From Natronosalvus vescus (GTDB lineage Archaea > Halobacteriota > Halobacteria > Halobacteriales > Natrialbaceae): DNA of 64,000 nt. Shown here piece by piece: positions 48,772-57,385 of this stretch. Position numbers and translations under genes: made by a program. The stretch covers positions 248,001-312,000 of the forward strand of contig NZ_CP099546.1 of the NCBI RefSeq assembly GCF_023973145.1, read 5' to 3'. The number at the start of each line of letters is the position of its first letter. The stretch's first letter is position 1. The notes below the pieces were generated by a model. The model did not search any database. It was not told the origin of the DNA and saw only the letters and a program-made list of their open reading frames with translations.

Positions 48772-50706
48772 CTACTGCTCGCGTCCCTGCATCACGCCGT
48801 AGCGGTGTACCAGGTGCTGGGTCTGGTCGGGAACGTCGTGGTACAGCGGATCGTCGTTCGGGAACTGCCAGCTTTCGGTGTCCGCCCACAGGGCGTTGAC
48901 CTGCGGGAACAGGTCGGGCCGGGGAAGGTCGTAGTTGAAGTACGTCACGAAGTCCTGGATGATCTCGTGGGATCGTTCCTCGTCCTGAGTGCTGATGAAC
49001 TCGTCCCAGAGTTCGAGGAGGTTGATCTCCCTTGTCGAGCCCTCGAGGAAGATGTCGCTGGGATCTTCGGGGATTTCGACGACGATGGGTCGGCCGTTGT
49101 TCGGTGACTCGGTGAGTCCTTCGTCTAACCACTGCGTGTGGTCGTCCGTTCCGGGCGTGTACAGGTGCAGGAAGAACGGGTTGATCGGCGAGAAGTAATC
49201 GCGCGGATCGCCACGTCCCCAGCCGGTCGCCCACAGCGTTACGTCGACGTCGCCGGTGCCGTCCTGCAGGTTCGGCGTCAGGTAGCCGAAGTCACGCGAG
49301 ATCATCTCCGGTTCGAAGCCGAACTCGTCCCACCGGTCGTAGATCGCGCTCGCGAGCGTGCTGAACAGGCTTCCGGTCGGCGGGGCGAACGTGAACTCGA
49401 CGGTTTCGCCGTCGCCGTTCTCCCAGAGGCCGTCCCCGTTGCGTTCGTACCCACCCTCGTGCATGAACTCCTCCGCGAGTTCTTCGTCACCCGCGGTCGG
49501 GTAGTCGTAGAGCGAGTCGAGGAAGTCACTGTCGAGGAACCGTTGTTCGTCGGCTTCGGCCATTCCGCTCTGGGTTTGTTTGACGAAGCCGCCCTCTCCC
49601 TGCCAGAAGTTGACGAGGAAGTCGAGATCAAGCACGGTCAACAGCGCCCGGCGAACCCACCGGTTCGCGATGTGATCGTTCAGGTACCGGAAGTAGAGGT
49701 TGCGCGAGGCGAGCGCCTCGGTCTCGGTAATCGTCTGTAAGTGATCCGGGGAGACGTCACGAATCGATTCGGGGAACGTCCCGGTACCGATGTCGATGTA
49801 GTCGTTGAGGATCAGTTCGTCACAGGCCGCCCCGTCGCAGGTGTGTGCGACCAGCTCGTCGTAAGCGAACGCGTCGGCGTAGGGGTGGTTCTCGTTCTTC
49901 TCGAACGTCACGGACGTCTCGTCGTACGTGACCGGCATCCACACCGAGGAGCTCATTCCCTCGTCGATGAACTCCTGCATCGTGATGCGTTCGTTCGCGA
50001 TTTCGGCGGACACCTCGGCGCGTTCGTCTTCGGTGCTCACGTCCTCGAGTTTCTCGAGCCACTCCTGTTCGCGCCCCTTGGCGAGTGCGAGCCGTTCGTC
50101 GGGATAACCCTGCACCATAGGGTTCATCGGATCCTTCGAGACGGCTTCCCACTCCCACTCGTTTAGCAGGTTGACCTCCTCGGCCCAGCGCTGATCTTCG
50201 GATTGCTGGAGGAGCGTCACCATCGTTTGCGTGTAGAAGTCTTCGGCGGTGATTGGGTCGCCGTTCGCCCAGTAGAACTCGTCCTCTTTGACTTTGTAGT
50301 GGTACGTCCGGGTATCGGGATCGTAGTACGTCCCGTCGCCGTCGTAGATCATCCACACCGGTTCGTCCATCGCCTGCGTGAAGATCGATTCGTACTCGCG
50401 AACGATCCAGTGGTAGCCGGTGTTCAAGGCGAACCGGTTCATGTTCACCTCCTCGGGCGTGTTACCGTCCATCACGTCGACGGTGGAATCCATGAGGTCT
50501 TCCGGGGAGAGTTCGGACGTATCCTCGACCTCGTCGGATGTGCCGTTCCCGCCGTTGCCGTTTCCGTTCCCGACACCGTTCCCTTCGCTTGGACTGCTTG
50601 CACACCCGGCCAACCCGGTTGCCACACCCGCCGTCGTCAACGCGAGCAGTTGGCGCCTCGACACCCCTCGCTTATTAATCTCTAATCGCCGCTTGTCGCT
50701 TGTCAT
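48772..50706 (-). CDS. Peptide-type solute-binding lipoprotein (SBP family 5, Tat exported)
   Basis: The 644-residue protein begins with a Tat signal (KRGVSRRQLLALTTAGVATG) and lipobox Cys35, then a Gly/Asn-rich linker. The mature part has the family-5 pattern YHYKVKEDEFYWANGDPITA followed by AEDFYTQTMVTLLQQSEDQ, and near the C-terminus VDVTLWATGWGRGDPRDYFS. It is longer than DppA (about 535 residues), with an insert of about 70 residues in the first third (EWEAVSKDPMNPMVQGYPDE and following), as in many archaeal homologues. It delivers substrate to the DppBC permeases. An AT-rich promoter lies at about 50730-50760, and the ATG is probably leaderless. Confidence 0.9.
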   Translation of the reverse strand: MTSDKRRLEINKRGVSRRQLLALTTAGVATGLAGCASSPSEGNGVGNGNGNGGNGTSDEVEDTSELSPEDLMDSTVDVMDGNTPEEVNMNRFALNTGYHWIVREYESIFTQAMDEPVWMIYDGDGTYYDPDTRTYHYKVKEDEFYWANGDPITAEDFYTQTMVTLLQQSEDQRWAEEVNLLNEWEWEAVSKDPMNPMVQGYPDERLALAKGREQEWLEKLEDVSTEDERAEVSAEIANERITMQEFIDEGMSSSVWMPVTYDETSVTFEKNENHPYADAFAYDELVAHTCDGAACDELILNDYIDIGTGTFPESIRDVSPDHLQTITETEALASRNLYFRYLNDHIANRWVRRALLTVLDLDFLVNFWQGEGGFVKQTQSGMAEADEQRFLDSDFLDSLYDYPTAGDEELAEEFMHEGGYERNGDGLWENGDGETVEFTFAPPTGSLFSTLASAIYDRWDEFGFEPEMISRDFGYLTPNLQDGTGDVDVTLWATGWGRGDPRDYFSPINPFFLHLYTPGTDDHTQWLDEGLTESPNNGRPIVVEIPEDPSDIFLEGSTREINLLELWDEFISTQDEERSHEIIQDFVTYFNYDLPRPDLFPQVNALWADTESWQFPNDDPLYHDVPDQTQHLVHRYGVMQGREQ

Positions 50707-50854
50707 ACTACACCATACTACTTCAAGAGCACCTATTTATGTTTATTTTATCTATTCAGATATGTGTGTGACGATTTATTACCCACAAACTCCGAACTCC
50801 GCACAACTAGTTCATCGCATTTCTAACAAACGTGGTCGTGGTGGCGGACTGCCA

Positions 50855-51943
50855 TCACGGTTGAGCGCCTCCTACGTCATCGCAGTCGGCCCGTTCGTCC
50901 GCAAGCGCGTCGATCGCCTCTTCAGCCGTTCGTACCACTGCAGGATCGATGTCGTCTCGCTCGAGAACGTCGGTAAGTGCGCTCACGGCCCTGTCGGTAC
51001 CGATGAATCGCAGCGCCCAGACGGCGTTGCCGGCGACGGTAACCGGCCCGTCGAGACTCTCGATGAGCGTCTCCTCTGCTGGTTGGATCGCCTCCGGTGT
51101 GTCCTCGGCGAGGTAGGCGAGCACACCGGCGACCGACGCACGAATCATTGGGTTGTAATCTTCGAGGAGGCCGAACAGACTTGGATAGTGTGGCTCGAGG
51201 GCCTCCGTTGCCAGTGCTGTTTCCTCGGGGGTAACGCTCGCGAGGGTTCGCGCCGCTGCCTCTCGTGCGCGGACGTTTGCTGCACGTCCGCCACGATCGG
51301 AGACCAGGGTCTGATAGCCGCCCATCTGTTCGGTCGCGGAGCTTTTGTCGTTCGTCGCGTTCGGATCGTAGGTGATCTCCGTCGGTGTCCGGTGTGGATC
51401 GGTGAGCAACGCGAGCAGCGCGTCGGTCGACTCGATCACGTCGGCCGGATGATCGTCGCTCACCGCCTCCAGAACCGCGGCGGCGTCCCGTCGTGTCTCC
51501 TCGCTCTCGGCCTGCAGTAGCGACGTTACGCGCGGGACGGCGTCGACGACGGCCGTCGGATCGTTGGCGGCGATCTGCCGGAGGGCTCCGATGGCACTCC
51601 GGGTCGTCGACGCCGACTGATCGTCGAGCCGCTCGACGAGGCGATTCGCGTGCGGCGACACCGGCCCTGGGGAGGTCTCGGCAACGTTTCCCAGCGTGAG
51701 CGCCGCCTTCGTTCGGATCGTCGCCCGATCGCTTTCGAGGAGTGAAACCAGCTGTGGAACCAGCGTACGTACCCGATCCGGCTGGGTAAGCGAGATCGTG
51801 TACGTCACGGTGAGCGCTCGGTCACGAATCGATTCCGTTTCCACCTGGAGCGCGCGCTCGAGCGGTTCGATCGGAACCGTTTCCGGGTCAGACCGTGTCT
51901 GGCGCTGTAATCGTTCGAGCCTGGATTGCAGTTCGTCCTTCAT
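50855..51943 (-). CDS. HEAT-repeat protein
   Basis: The 362-residue protein consists of repeated helical pairs: LVPQLVSLLESDRATIRTKA, NRLVERLDDQSASTTRSAIG, VPRVTSLLQAESEETRRDAA, YPSLFGLLEDYNPMIRASVA, and a final one (AVSALTDVLERDDIDPAVVR). Such alpha-solenoids are protein-interaction scaffolds; no enzyme motif is visible. It lies between the importer operon and a small membrane protein on the same strand (about 45 bp after the latter), so the two may be expressed together. Function unknown. Confidence 0.8.
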   Translation of the reverse strand: MKDELQSRLERLQRQTRSDPETVPIEPLERALQVETESIRDRALTVTYTISLTQPDRVRTLVPQLVSLLESDRATIRTKAALTLGNVAETSPGPVSPHANRLVERLDDQSASTTRSAIGALRQIAANDPTAVVDAVPRVTSLLQAESEETRRDAAAVLEAVSDDHPADVIESTDALLALLTDPHRTPTEITYDPNATNDKSSATEQMGGYQTLVSDRGGRAANVRAREAAARTLASVTPEETALATEALEPHYPSLFGLLEDYNPMIRASVAGVLAYLAEDTPEAIQPAEETLIESLDGPVTVAGNAVWALRFIGTDRAVSALTDVLERDDIDPAVVRTAEEAIDALADERADCDDVGGAQP

Positions 51944-51990
51944 CCCCGTTCGTCAGTGAGAACGCTCTACTCCGGCATAAACCATCGGGC

Positions 51991-52233
51991 TCATATCCCT
52001 CGTTCTCGGCAGAGGTAGAGAACCGTTCCAGACGCGAGAAGCATCCCGCTCAGGCCGACCAGATTGAGAACCACGATCACGTACGTCTCCGAGCCTGGTT
52101 CGACCACGACGAACGAGATGAGACTGAGCACCACCATCACGACCGAGATGACGAACACGACGAAGATGAGTTCTCGATAGAGGCACAGCCCTTCGAGGAA
52201 GGTGTCCGCCTTTCCGCGGTTGTCCGGGTTCAT
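51991..52233 (-). CDS. Small two-segment membrane protein (80 residues)
   Basis: MNPDNRGKADTFLEGLCLYR is followed by two hydrophobic segments, LIFVVFVISVVMVVLSLISF and TYVIVVLNLVGLSGMLLASG, and the end LYLCRERGI. Hydrophobicity periodicity and the open frame support a gene. It is just upstream of the HEAT-repeat gene on the same strand. Family not recognised. Confidence 0.65.
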   Translation of the reverse strand: MNPDNRGKADTFLEGLCLYRELIFVVFVISVVMVVLSLISFVVVEPGSETYVIVVLNLVGLSGMLLASGTVLYLCRERGI

Positions 52234-52608
52234 CGACCTCCCTCGAACTGCCCGTCGTCACGACGTGGGTAGACGAACCGTCGTTGGAGGGGTGGTCGAT
52301 GAGGTGACGTGCCAGCGGGTTGGTTAGCGGGCGAATCAGCACGCTCGAGACGCGTTTCGGGTGCCGTCGTCCGACACAGTTCGACCATGCGTAAGGACTC
52401 GGGTCGGTCGGCAAAGCCTTTTCGCCGCCGTGGAGGCCGTTCACGTTTGTTCGCGCGTCCCTGCTACGATCGACGACTCGATCGACGAACGGCTCACGCT
52501 CCGCCTCGTAAAGTGCGTGTCCCATTCGATGACCCATACGAAAGATATTTACCCCATTTCGCCCACCACTATGTCATAACGTACCTCTCCACACGTTCCA
52601 GTGATACA
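52234..52608. other. Divergent intergenic region with ATPase promoter
   Basis: A TATA-like AAAGATATTTACCCC (about 52542-52556) would place transcription start near 52571-52580, where the sequence reads ATGTCATAA (a start followed by one codon and a stop), 38 nt before the ATPase ATG. Otherwise I see no gene here. Confidence 0.45.
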
Positions 52609-54816
52609 ATGGCCACGACAGAAACTACGGGCGATCGTCTTCATCAGGGCAGCGATACCATCCTCGAGATGCGCGGAACGACGGTTCAATTCGGCATGGA
52701 TCGTGGCGTGTCCCGCGTTCTCGACGACGTGAGTATGGACATCGAACGGGACGAAATCCTCGGTATCGTCGGGGAGTCGGGTTCCGGCAAATCGATGTTC
52801 GCCTCGGCCCTCCTCGACGCGGTCGCTCCACCGGGGGAACTCAGCGGCGAGATCACCTATTATCCGAGGGATGGAGACCCCGTGGACGTCCTCAATCTCA
52901 CCGACGAGGAGCTTCGCCTGCTTCGATGGGAGGATATCTCGATGGTCTTCCAGGGGGCGATGAGTTCCTGGAACCCAACGATGAAGGTCGGTGACCACTT
53001 CCTCGAAACGCTACGGGCTCACAACTTCGAGGCCGAGGCGGGAATGGATCGTGCTCATCAACTCCTCTCCGACCTGTATCTCGACCCCGAGCGCGTGCTC
53101 ACGTCGTACCCTCACGAGTTGAGCGGCGGGATGAAACAGCGGGCACTCATCGCCCTGAGTCTGGTGCTCGAACCGGAGGTGCTGGTGATGGACGAGCCGA
53201 CGGCCGCACTCGACTTGCTCATGCAGCGGTCGATCCTGAAACTCCTCCAGGAGGTGCAGGCGAAGTACGACATCACGCTCATCTTTATCACCCACGACCT
53301 GCCGCTGGTCGCAGAACTCGCCGACCGGCTGGCAGTCATGTACGCGTTCGAATTCGCCGAGGTGGGGCCGACCGATGAGATCCTCGAGGAAGCGACCCAC
53401 CCGTACACGCGGGCGCTGTTGAACTCGACGCCGAACCTCTCGACGAGCGTCGAGGCGATGCAACCGATCGACGGCTCGAGCCCCGACCCCGTCGATACGC
53501 CCGAGGGTTGCTCGTACCATCCACGATGCTCGCTGGCGACCGAAGAGTGTCGGGACTCGCCACCTGAGTTTCGCGAGACCGGCCCATCCCACCACGCCGC
53601 GTGTTATCACTGGGAGCAGGCGGCCGAGGAGATACCGTTTACGCGGGAAGTTCCCGACGAGATACCGTCGGCGGACGACGAATCTGTGACTGGGGCAGCG
53701 GCCAGGCGAAACGACGATGCGGAACCGGTACTCTCGCTCGAGGACGTCGAAGTCCACTTCGAGATCAACAAGGGTATGCTCAATTTCTGGCGCGAGTCGG
53801 AGACGGTTCGTGCGGTCGACGGCATCTCCCTCGACATACCCGAAAACGAATCGATCGCGCTCATCGGGGAGTCGGGCTGTGGGAAGACGACCATGGGGAA
53901 GACGGCCATCGGGCTTCAGCGGCCGACCGGTGGCTCGGTCAGCTACCGCGGTCAGAACATCTGGGACGCACGAGATGGGAAGGGGAAGATCGACATTGCC
54001 TGGCGGAACATTCGACGATCGCTCCAGATCATCCACCAGGATCCCGGTAGTTCGCTCAACCCGAACAAACGGGTGATGCACCTCCTCGAGATCCCGCTGA
54101 AGAAGTGGAAGCGCGATCTCAATCACCAGGATCGACGCGCGCGCATCCTGGGGATGCTCGAACACGTCGGGATGAGTCCGCCGGAGGACTACGCGAACCG
54201 GTTCCCTCACCAGCTCTCCGGTGGGGAGAAACAGCGCGTCGCCCTGATTCGGGCGCTGTTGATGAACCCGGACATTATCCTCGCTGATGAGTCGATCAGC
54301 GCGCTCGACGTCTCGTTGCGCATCGAGATGATGAACCTCTTCCTCGAGCTCCAGGAGGAGTTCAACACGTCGTTCCTGTTCATCTCTCACGACCTCTCGA
54401 ACGCCCGGTATCTGACGGAGAAGTCGGACGGCCTCATCGGGATCATGTACCTCGGCGAACTCGTCGAGATCGGGCCGGCCAAGCAGATCATCAACGATCC
54501 CCGCCACCCGTACACGAAAGCCCTTCGCTGGGCCACGCCCGACTTGCTTCCGGACGACGGGGACGAGGAGATGCCGATGACGAAAATCGACATTCCGGAT
54601 CCGAAGAATCCGCCATCGGGTTGCCGGTTCCACACACGGTGTCCAGTTGCCAGGGAAGCGTGTACAAACGAGTCACCTGAGCCGATGGAGGTAACGCCTG
54701 GACAGCGTGTCGCCTGTTTCCGCGAGGACGACACACACGAGTACTGGCAGAGCGAACCGATCGCAGAGGAGGCCGCCTTCGACACCGCGGCCGCGGAAAC
54801 GACGGGCGACGACTGA
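52609..54816 (+). CDS. Fused oligopeptide-type ABC ATPase (DppD-DppF in one protein)
   Basis: The 735-residue protein contains two complete ATPase modules. Module 1: Walker A GESGSGKSM at residue 55, signature ELSGGMKQR, Walker B VLVMDEPTAALD, and the oligo_HPY Cys motif (CSYHPRCSLATEECRDSPP). Module 2: Walker A GESGCGKTTM at about 421, LSGGEKQRVALIRALL, IILADESISALD, and the Cys-rich SGCRFHTRCPVAREACTN. In most genomes DppD and DppF are separate; bacterial examples of fusion such as YejF and GsiA exist. It is divergent from the rest of the importer but the only ATPase nearby, so it should drive DppBC. It hydrolyses ATP at the cytoplasmic face. Confidence 0.92.
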   Translation: MATTETTGDRLHQGSDTILEMRGTTVQFGMDRGVSRVLDDVSMDIERDEILGIVGESGSGKSMFASALLDAVAPPGELSGEITYYPRDGDPVDVLNLTDEELRLLRWEDISMVFQGAMSSWNPTMKVGDHFLETLRAHNFEAEAGMDRAHQLLSDLYLDPERVLTSYPHELSGGMKQRALIALSLVLEPEVLVMDEPTAALDLLMQRSILKLLQEVQAKYDITLIFITHDLPLVAELADRLAVMYAFEFAEVGPTDEILEEATHPYTRALLNSTPNLSTSVEAMQPIDGSSPDPVDTPEGCSYHPRCSLATEECRDSPPEFRETGPSHHAACYHWEQAAEEIPFTREVPDEIPSADDESVTGAAARRNDDAEPVLSLEDVEVHFEINKGMLNFWRESETVRAVDGISLDIPENESIALIGESGCGKTTMGKTAIGLQRPTGGSVSYRGQNIWDARDGKGKIDIAWRNIRRSLQIIHQDPGSSLNPNKRVMHLLEIPLKKWKRDLNHQDRRARILGMLEHVGMSPPEDYANRFPHQLSGGEKQRVALIRALLMNPDIILADESISALDVSLRIEMMNLFLELQEEFNTSFLFISHDLSNARYLTEKSDGLIGIMYLGELVEIGPAKQIINDPRHPYTKALRWATPDLLPDDGDEEMPMTKIDIPDPKNPPSGCRFHTRCPVAREACTNESPEPMEVTPGQRVACFREDDTHEYWQSEPIAEEAAFDTAAAETTGDD

Positions 54817-55008
54817 GTCTGCGGCGGTCAACCGATTTCGTTTCGGACGTCGTTTCGGTGTCGTGGTTATCAACTTGTTCTTCCGGCTCGACCGTCTCTG
54901 GACGTCACTCGAGGTACGTTGGTCGCTCGAATTCGTATCGTTGGCTCGTGTGCTCGCTGTCGGCGCGAATTCGTGTTGCTGTCGCTCGAGATTACCTTCC
55001 GCATCGAG

Positions 55009-56133
55009 TCACTGAACCTGCTCGAGTACCCGCAGGAAGTTCTCGCCGAGTATGCCCCGAATCTCCTCGTCGGTGTAGCCCCGCTCGACCAGCCCGCGGG
55101 TCAGGTTCGGCAGTTCGGTGTGGCGGTGAAGGCCGTGGGGGAACGGTTCGTAGTGATCGATCGGCCCGCGACCGTAGACTTCGGGGAAATCCGGTCGGAA
55201 GTTTCGGTAGGCGGCGTACGGCGGTGTCGTTCCGCTGTCCAGGGATTGATCACTCATGTCGCTCCCGAACGCTACGTGCTCGACCCCGGCGACGTCGGCG
55301 ACGTGATCGACGTGATCGAGGACGTCGTGGATCGTCGCCTCCTGTACCGCGTAATTGTCCGGATCGGTCTTGACCGTCGGCGGGAAGACGCTGACGCCGA
55401 CGACCCCGCCGTTTTTCCCGATCGCTTCGATCTGTTCGTCGGTCTTGTTTCGTTCGACGTTGCTCAGTGCTCGAGCGCCCGCGTGGGTGCAGACGACCGG
55501 ATCGTCCGCGTACTCGATCGCTTCCATCGTCGTCCGGTCGCCGCAGTGTGAGAGGTCGACGACCATTCCGAGGTGATCCAGTTCGTCGATCAGGCGCCGA
55601 CCGAAGTGTGACAGGCCGGGGTCAACCCGCTCACAGCACCCGGCGCCGACGTAGTTGAGCGAGTTGTACGTCAACTGGATCACGCGCACGCCGAGTCGAT
55701 CGAACGCTCGGAGATACTCGAACCCGCCCTCGAGGATCATCCGATCCATCGGGATGATCGGCATCGTATCCTGGAAGGCGATGACGATCGCAGTCTTCCT
55801 CGCGTCCTTGGCCGCCCGGACGTCTGTCGCCGTCTCGGCGACCGTGAACAGGTCGTCGTGTTCGGCGACGAGCGATCGGATCCGCTCGACCTTGCGCGTC
55901 GCTTCGGGGAAGGAGACGCGACTTGCGGCGGTGATCCCCGCGGCGGTGACGCCGCCGCGTTGCAGGTGATCGCGGTACTCAGCCGTGTCCAGGTACGCCG
56001 TCGTCGGGACGCAGGCATCGACGACGATCGAGTCGTCGTGGAGGCGCGTCGCCCGTCGCTCTTCCGCCGGTGTGAGATCGAGTATCGAGTCGGTGCTATC
56101 GGGGTCGGTGGTGGCGGTCGCTGGATCGTCCAT
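55009..56133 (-). CDS. M19 membrane-dipeptidase homologue with altered metal site
   Basis: The 374-residue protein starts at the ATG at 56133 (MDDPATATTDPDSTDSILDL), 27 nt after a TATA-like CCTATAGG; the GTG at 56157 is less likely. The renal-dipeptidase fold is supported by FEYLRAFDRLGVRVIQLTYN, DLSHCGDRTTMEAIEYAD, VVCTHAGARALSNVERNKTD and HVAFGSDMSD. Yet the N-terminal HxD metal pair is missing (Asp39-Ala-Cys-Val in VVDACVPTTAYL), and the bridging Glu position reads IAFQDT with Gln. The two later His ligands remain. It may bind one metal or have a different chemistry. It converges with the ATPase gene. Confidence 0.85.
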   Translation of the reverse strand: MDDPATATTDPDSTDSILDLTPAEERRATRLHDDSIVVDACVPTTAYLDTAEYRDHLQRGGVTAAGITAASRVSFPEATRKVERIRSLVAEHDDLFTVAETATDVRAAKDARKTAIVIAFQDTMPIIPMDRMILEGGFEYLRAFDRLGVRVIQLTYNSLNYVGAGCCERVDPGLSHFGRRLIDELDHLGMVVDLSHCGDRTTMEAIEYADDPVVCTHAGARALSNVERNKTDEQIEAIGKNGGVVGVSVFPPTVKTDPDNYAVQEATIHDVLDHVDHVADVAGVEHVAFGSDMSDQSLDSGTTPPYAAYRNFRPDFPEVYGRGPIDHYEPFPHGLHRHTELPNLTRGLVERGYTDEEIRGILGENFLRVLEQVQ

Positions 56134-56269
56134 GCGTGGTGGGGTGTCTCGAGGCACCTATAGGTTTCTCTCGGTGCTATCGGTGACTGTCGATCCTCGA
56201 GTGATGGTGGCGCCGGTCGCTCGTCACCGATTCCAAACCACTTTTAACCCGGGTGCGTCATTCACACCC

Positions 56270-57007
56270 ATGGAACCGAGACAATCCTTCGCGGAGCTAG
56301 TGAACCGTCCAGAAACCGCCATGGGAACGAATCTGAAGAGTGGCTCACCGGTCATGGCCGAGGCGCTCGGCTACAGCGACCTCGATTTCTTGCTCATCGA
56401 CCGCCAGCACGGCTCGCCGCTGATGGAGGGGCTCGAGGAGGTCGTCCGCGCCGCGGATCTACAGGACGTTCCCGTCGTCGTTCGAACGCCCAAAGACGAC
56501 ACGAGCATGATCACGTACCTGCTCGACACCGGCGTTCGCGGCATCATGCTCCCGATGGTCGAGGACGTGGAGACGGTACGGGAGGCGAGCGCGCACATGC
56601 GTTATAAGGACGGGCGAAGCCTCGGCTCGTACACGCGAGCGGCCCGGTTCGGCAACGTGCCGAAACCGCGGTACGCGGAGTACGTCAACGAGGAACTGGC
56701 GCTCCTGCCGATGATCGAGACGACGGCTGGACTCGACATCGTCGACGAACTCTCGAGCATGCCCGAGGTCACGGCGCTCGTGATCGGCCCTGGCGACCTC
56801 GCGTGGTCGCTCGACGTCCCCTACGACAGCCCGGAACACCACGATGCGCTCGACGAAATCTTCGAGGTCGCAGCGGCCAACGACTGCCCAGTCGGCACGT
56901 TCGCGCCCGCAGTGTCCCACGTCGAGCAGTTCCGCGAGCGGGCGGCCTATCTGATCCACAGCTCGGACGTCTCGATCACCATGGGGCACTTCGACGACCT
57001 GTCGTAA
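56270..57007 (+). CDS. HpcH/HpaI-family aldolase
   Basis: The 245-residue protein starts at the ATG at 56270 (MEPRQSFAELVNRPETAMGT), 27 nt after the TATA-like TTTTAACCC. The class-II pyruvate-aldolase features are VMAEALGYSDLDFLLIDRQH (catalytic His; the usual DxEH reads DRQH), GIMLPMVEDVETVREA, LLPMIETTAGLDIVDE with the metal Glu, and VIGPGDLAWSLDV with the metal Asp. The family splits 2-keto-3-deoxy sugar acids or 4-hydroxy-2-ketoheptanedioate to pyruvate plus an aldehyde. It would be a late step after DgaE-like or FAH-like enzymes. Confidence 0.88.
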   Translation: MEPRQSFAELVNRPETAMGTNLKSGSPVMAEALGYSDLDFLLIDRQHGSPLMEGLEEVVRAADLQDVPVVVRTPKDDTSMITYLLDTGVRGIMLPMVEDVETVREASAHMRYKDGRSLGSYTRAARFGNVPKPRYAEYVNEELALLPMIETTAGLDIVDELSSMPEVTALVIGPGDLAWSLDVPYDSPEHHDALDEIFEVAAANDCPVGTFAPAVSHVEQFRERAAYLIHSSDVSITMGHFDDLS

Positions 57008-57096
57008 GGGCGCTTCGTCGCCCGTTCGTGGCGGAGAACGCATCCTCCGTGGGCGGAACCAGCGATTTTTTAGCACCCGCACGTCAAGGACACCTC

Positions 57097-57306
57097 ATGC
57101 GTGTCACACTAACTGACTGGGTCGTGTTTCTGTACAACCTCGGTGTCGTGTTGAGCGGCGGATACGCCGTCTTATTGTTCGAGATCGACGACCGCCTCAT
57201 TCTGTTCGGTCTGACGTTCGTGTTCGCCCTGTTCTGGACGATCTACTTCAAGTTCTACATGCGCTCGCGGCTCGAGACGCTGGCCGAGCGGGCCGACGAG
57301 AGCTAA
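57097..57306 (+). CDS. Small membrane protein, 69 residues
   Basis: Starts MRVTLTDWVVFLYNLGVVLS, with two hydrophobic segments (VVFLYNLGVVLSGGYAVLLF and RLILFGLTFVFALFWTIYFK) and a basic-then-acidic tail (FYMRSRLETLAERADES). A T-rich TATA-like TTTTTTAGC lies 27 nt upstream. Family not recognised; not functionally linked to the neighbours by sequence. Confidence 0.6.
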   Translation: MRVTLTDWVVFLYNLGVVLSGGYAVLLFEIDDRLILFGLTFVFALFWTIYFKFYMRSRLETLAERADES

Positions 57307-57385
57307 TCCAGCGTCCGTGGCGGTGTCGCACGCCGATTCCGACTTTCGCGTATCCGACTGTGACGGCACCCGTGCTATCCGCCGC

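Noticed and set aside
53011-54633. Minus-strand frame of 540 codons opposite the fused ATPase
   Set aside because: Shadow frame; the plus strand carries two complete ABC modules.
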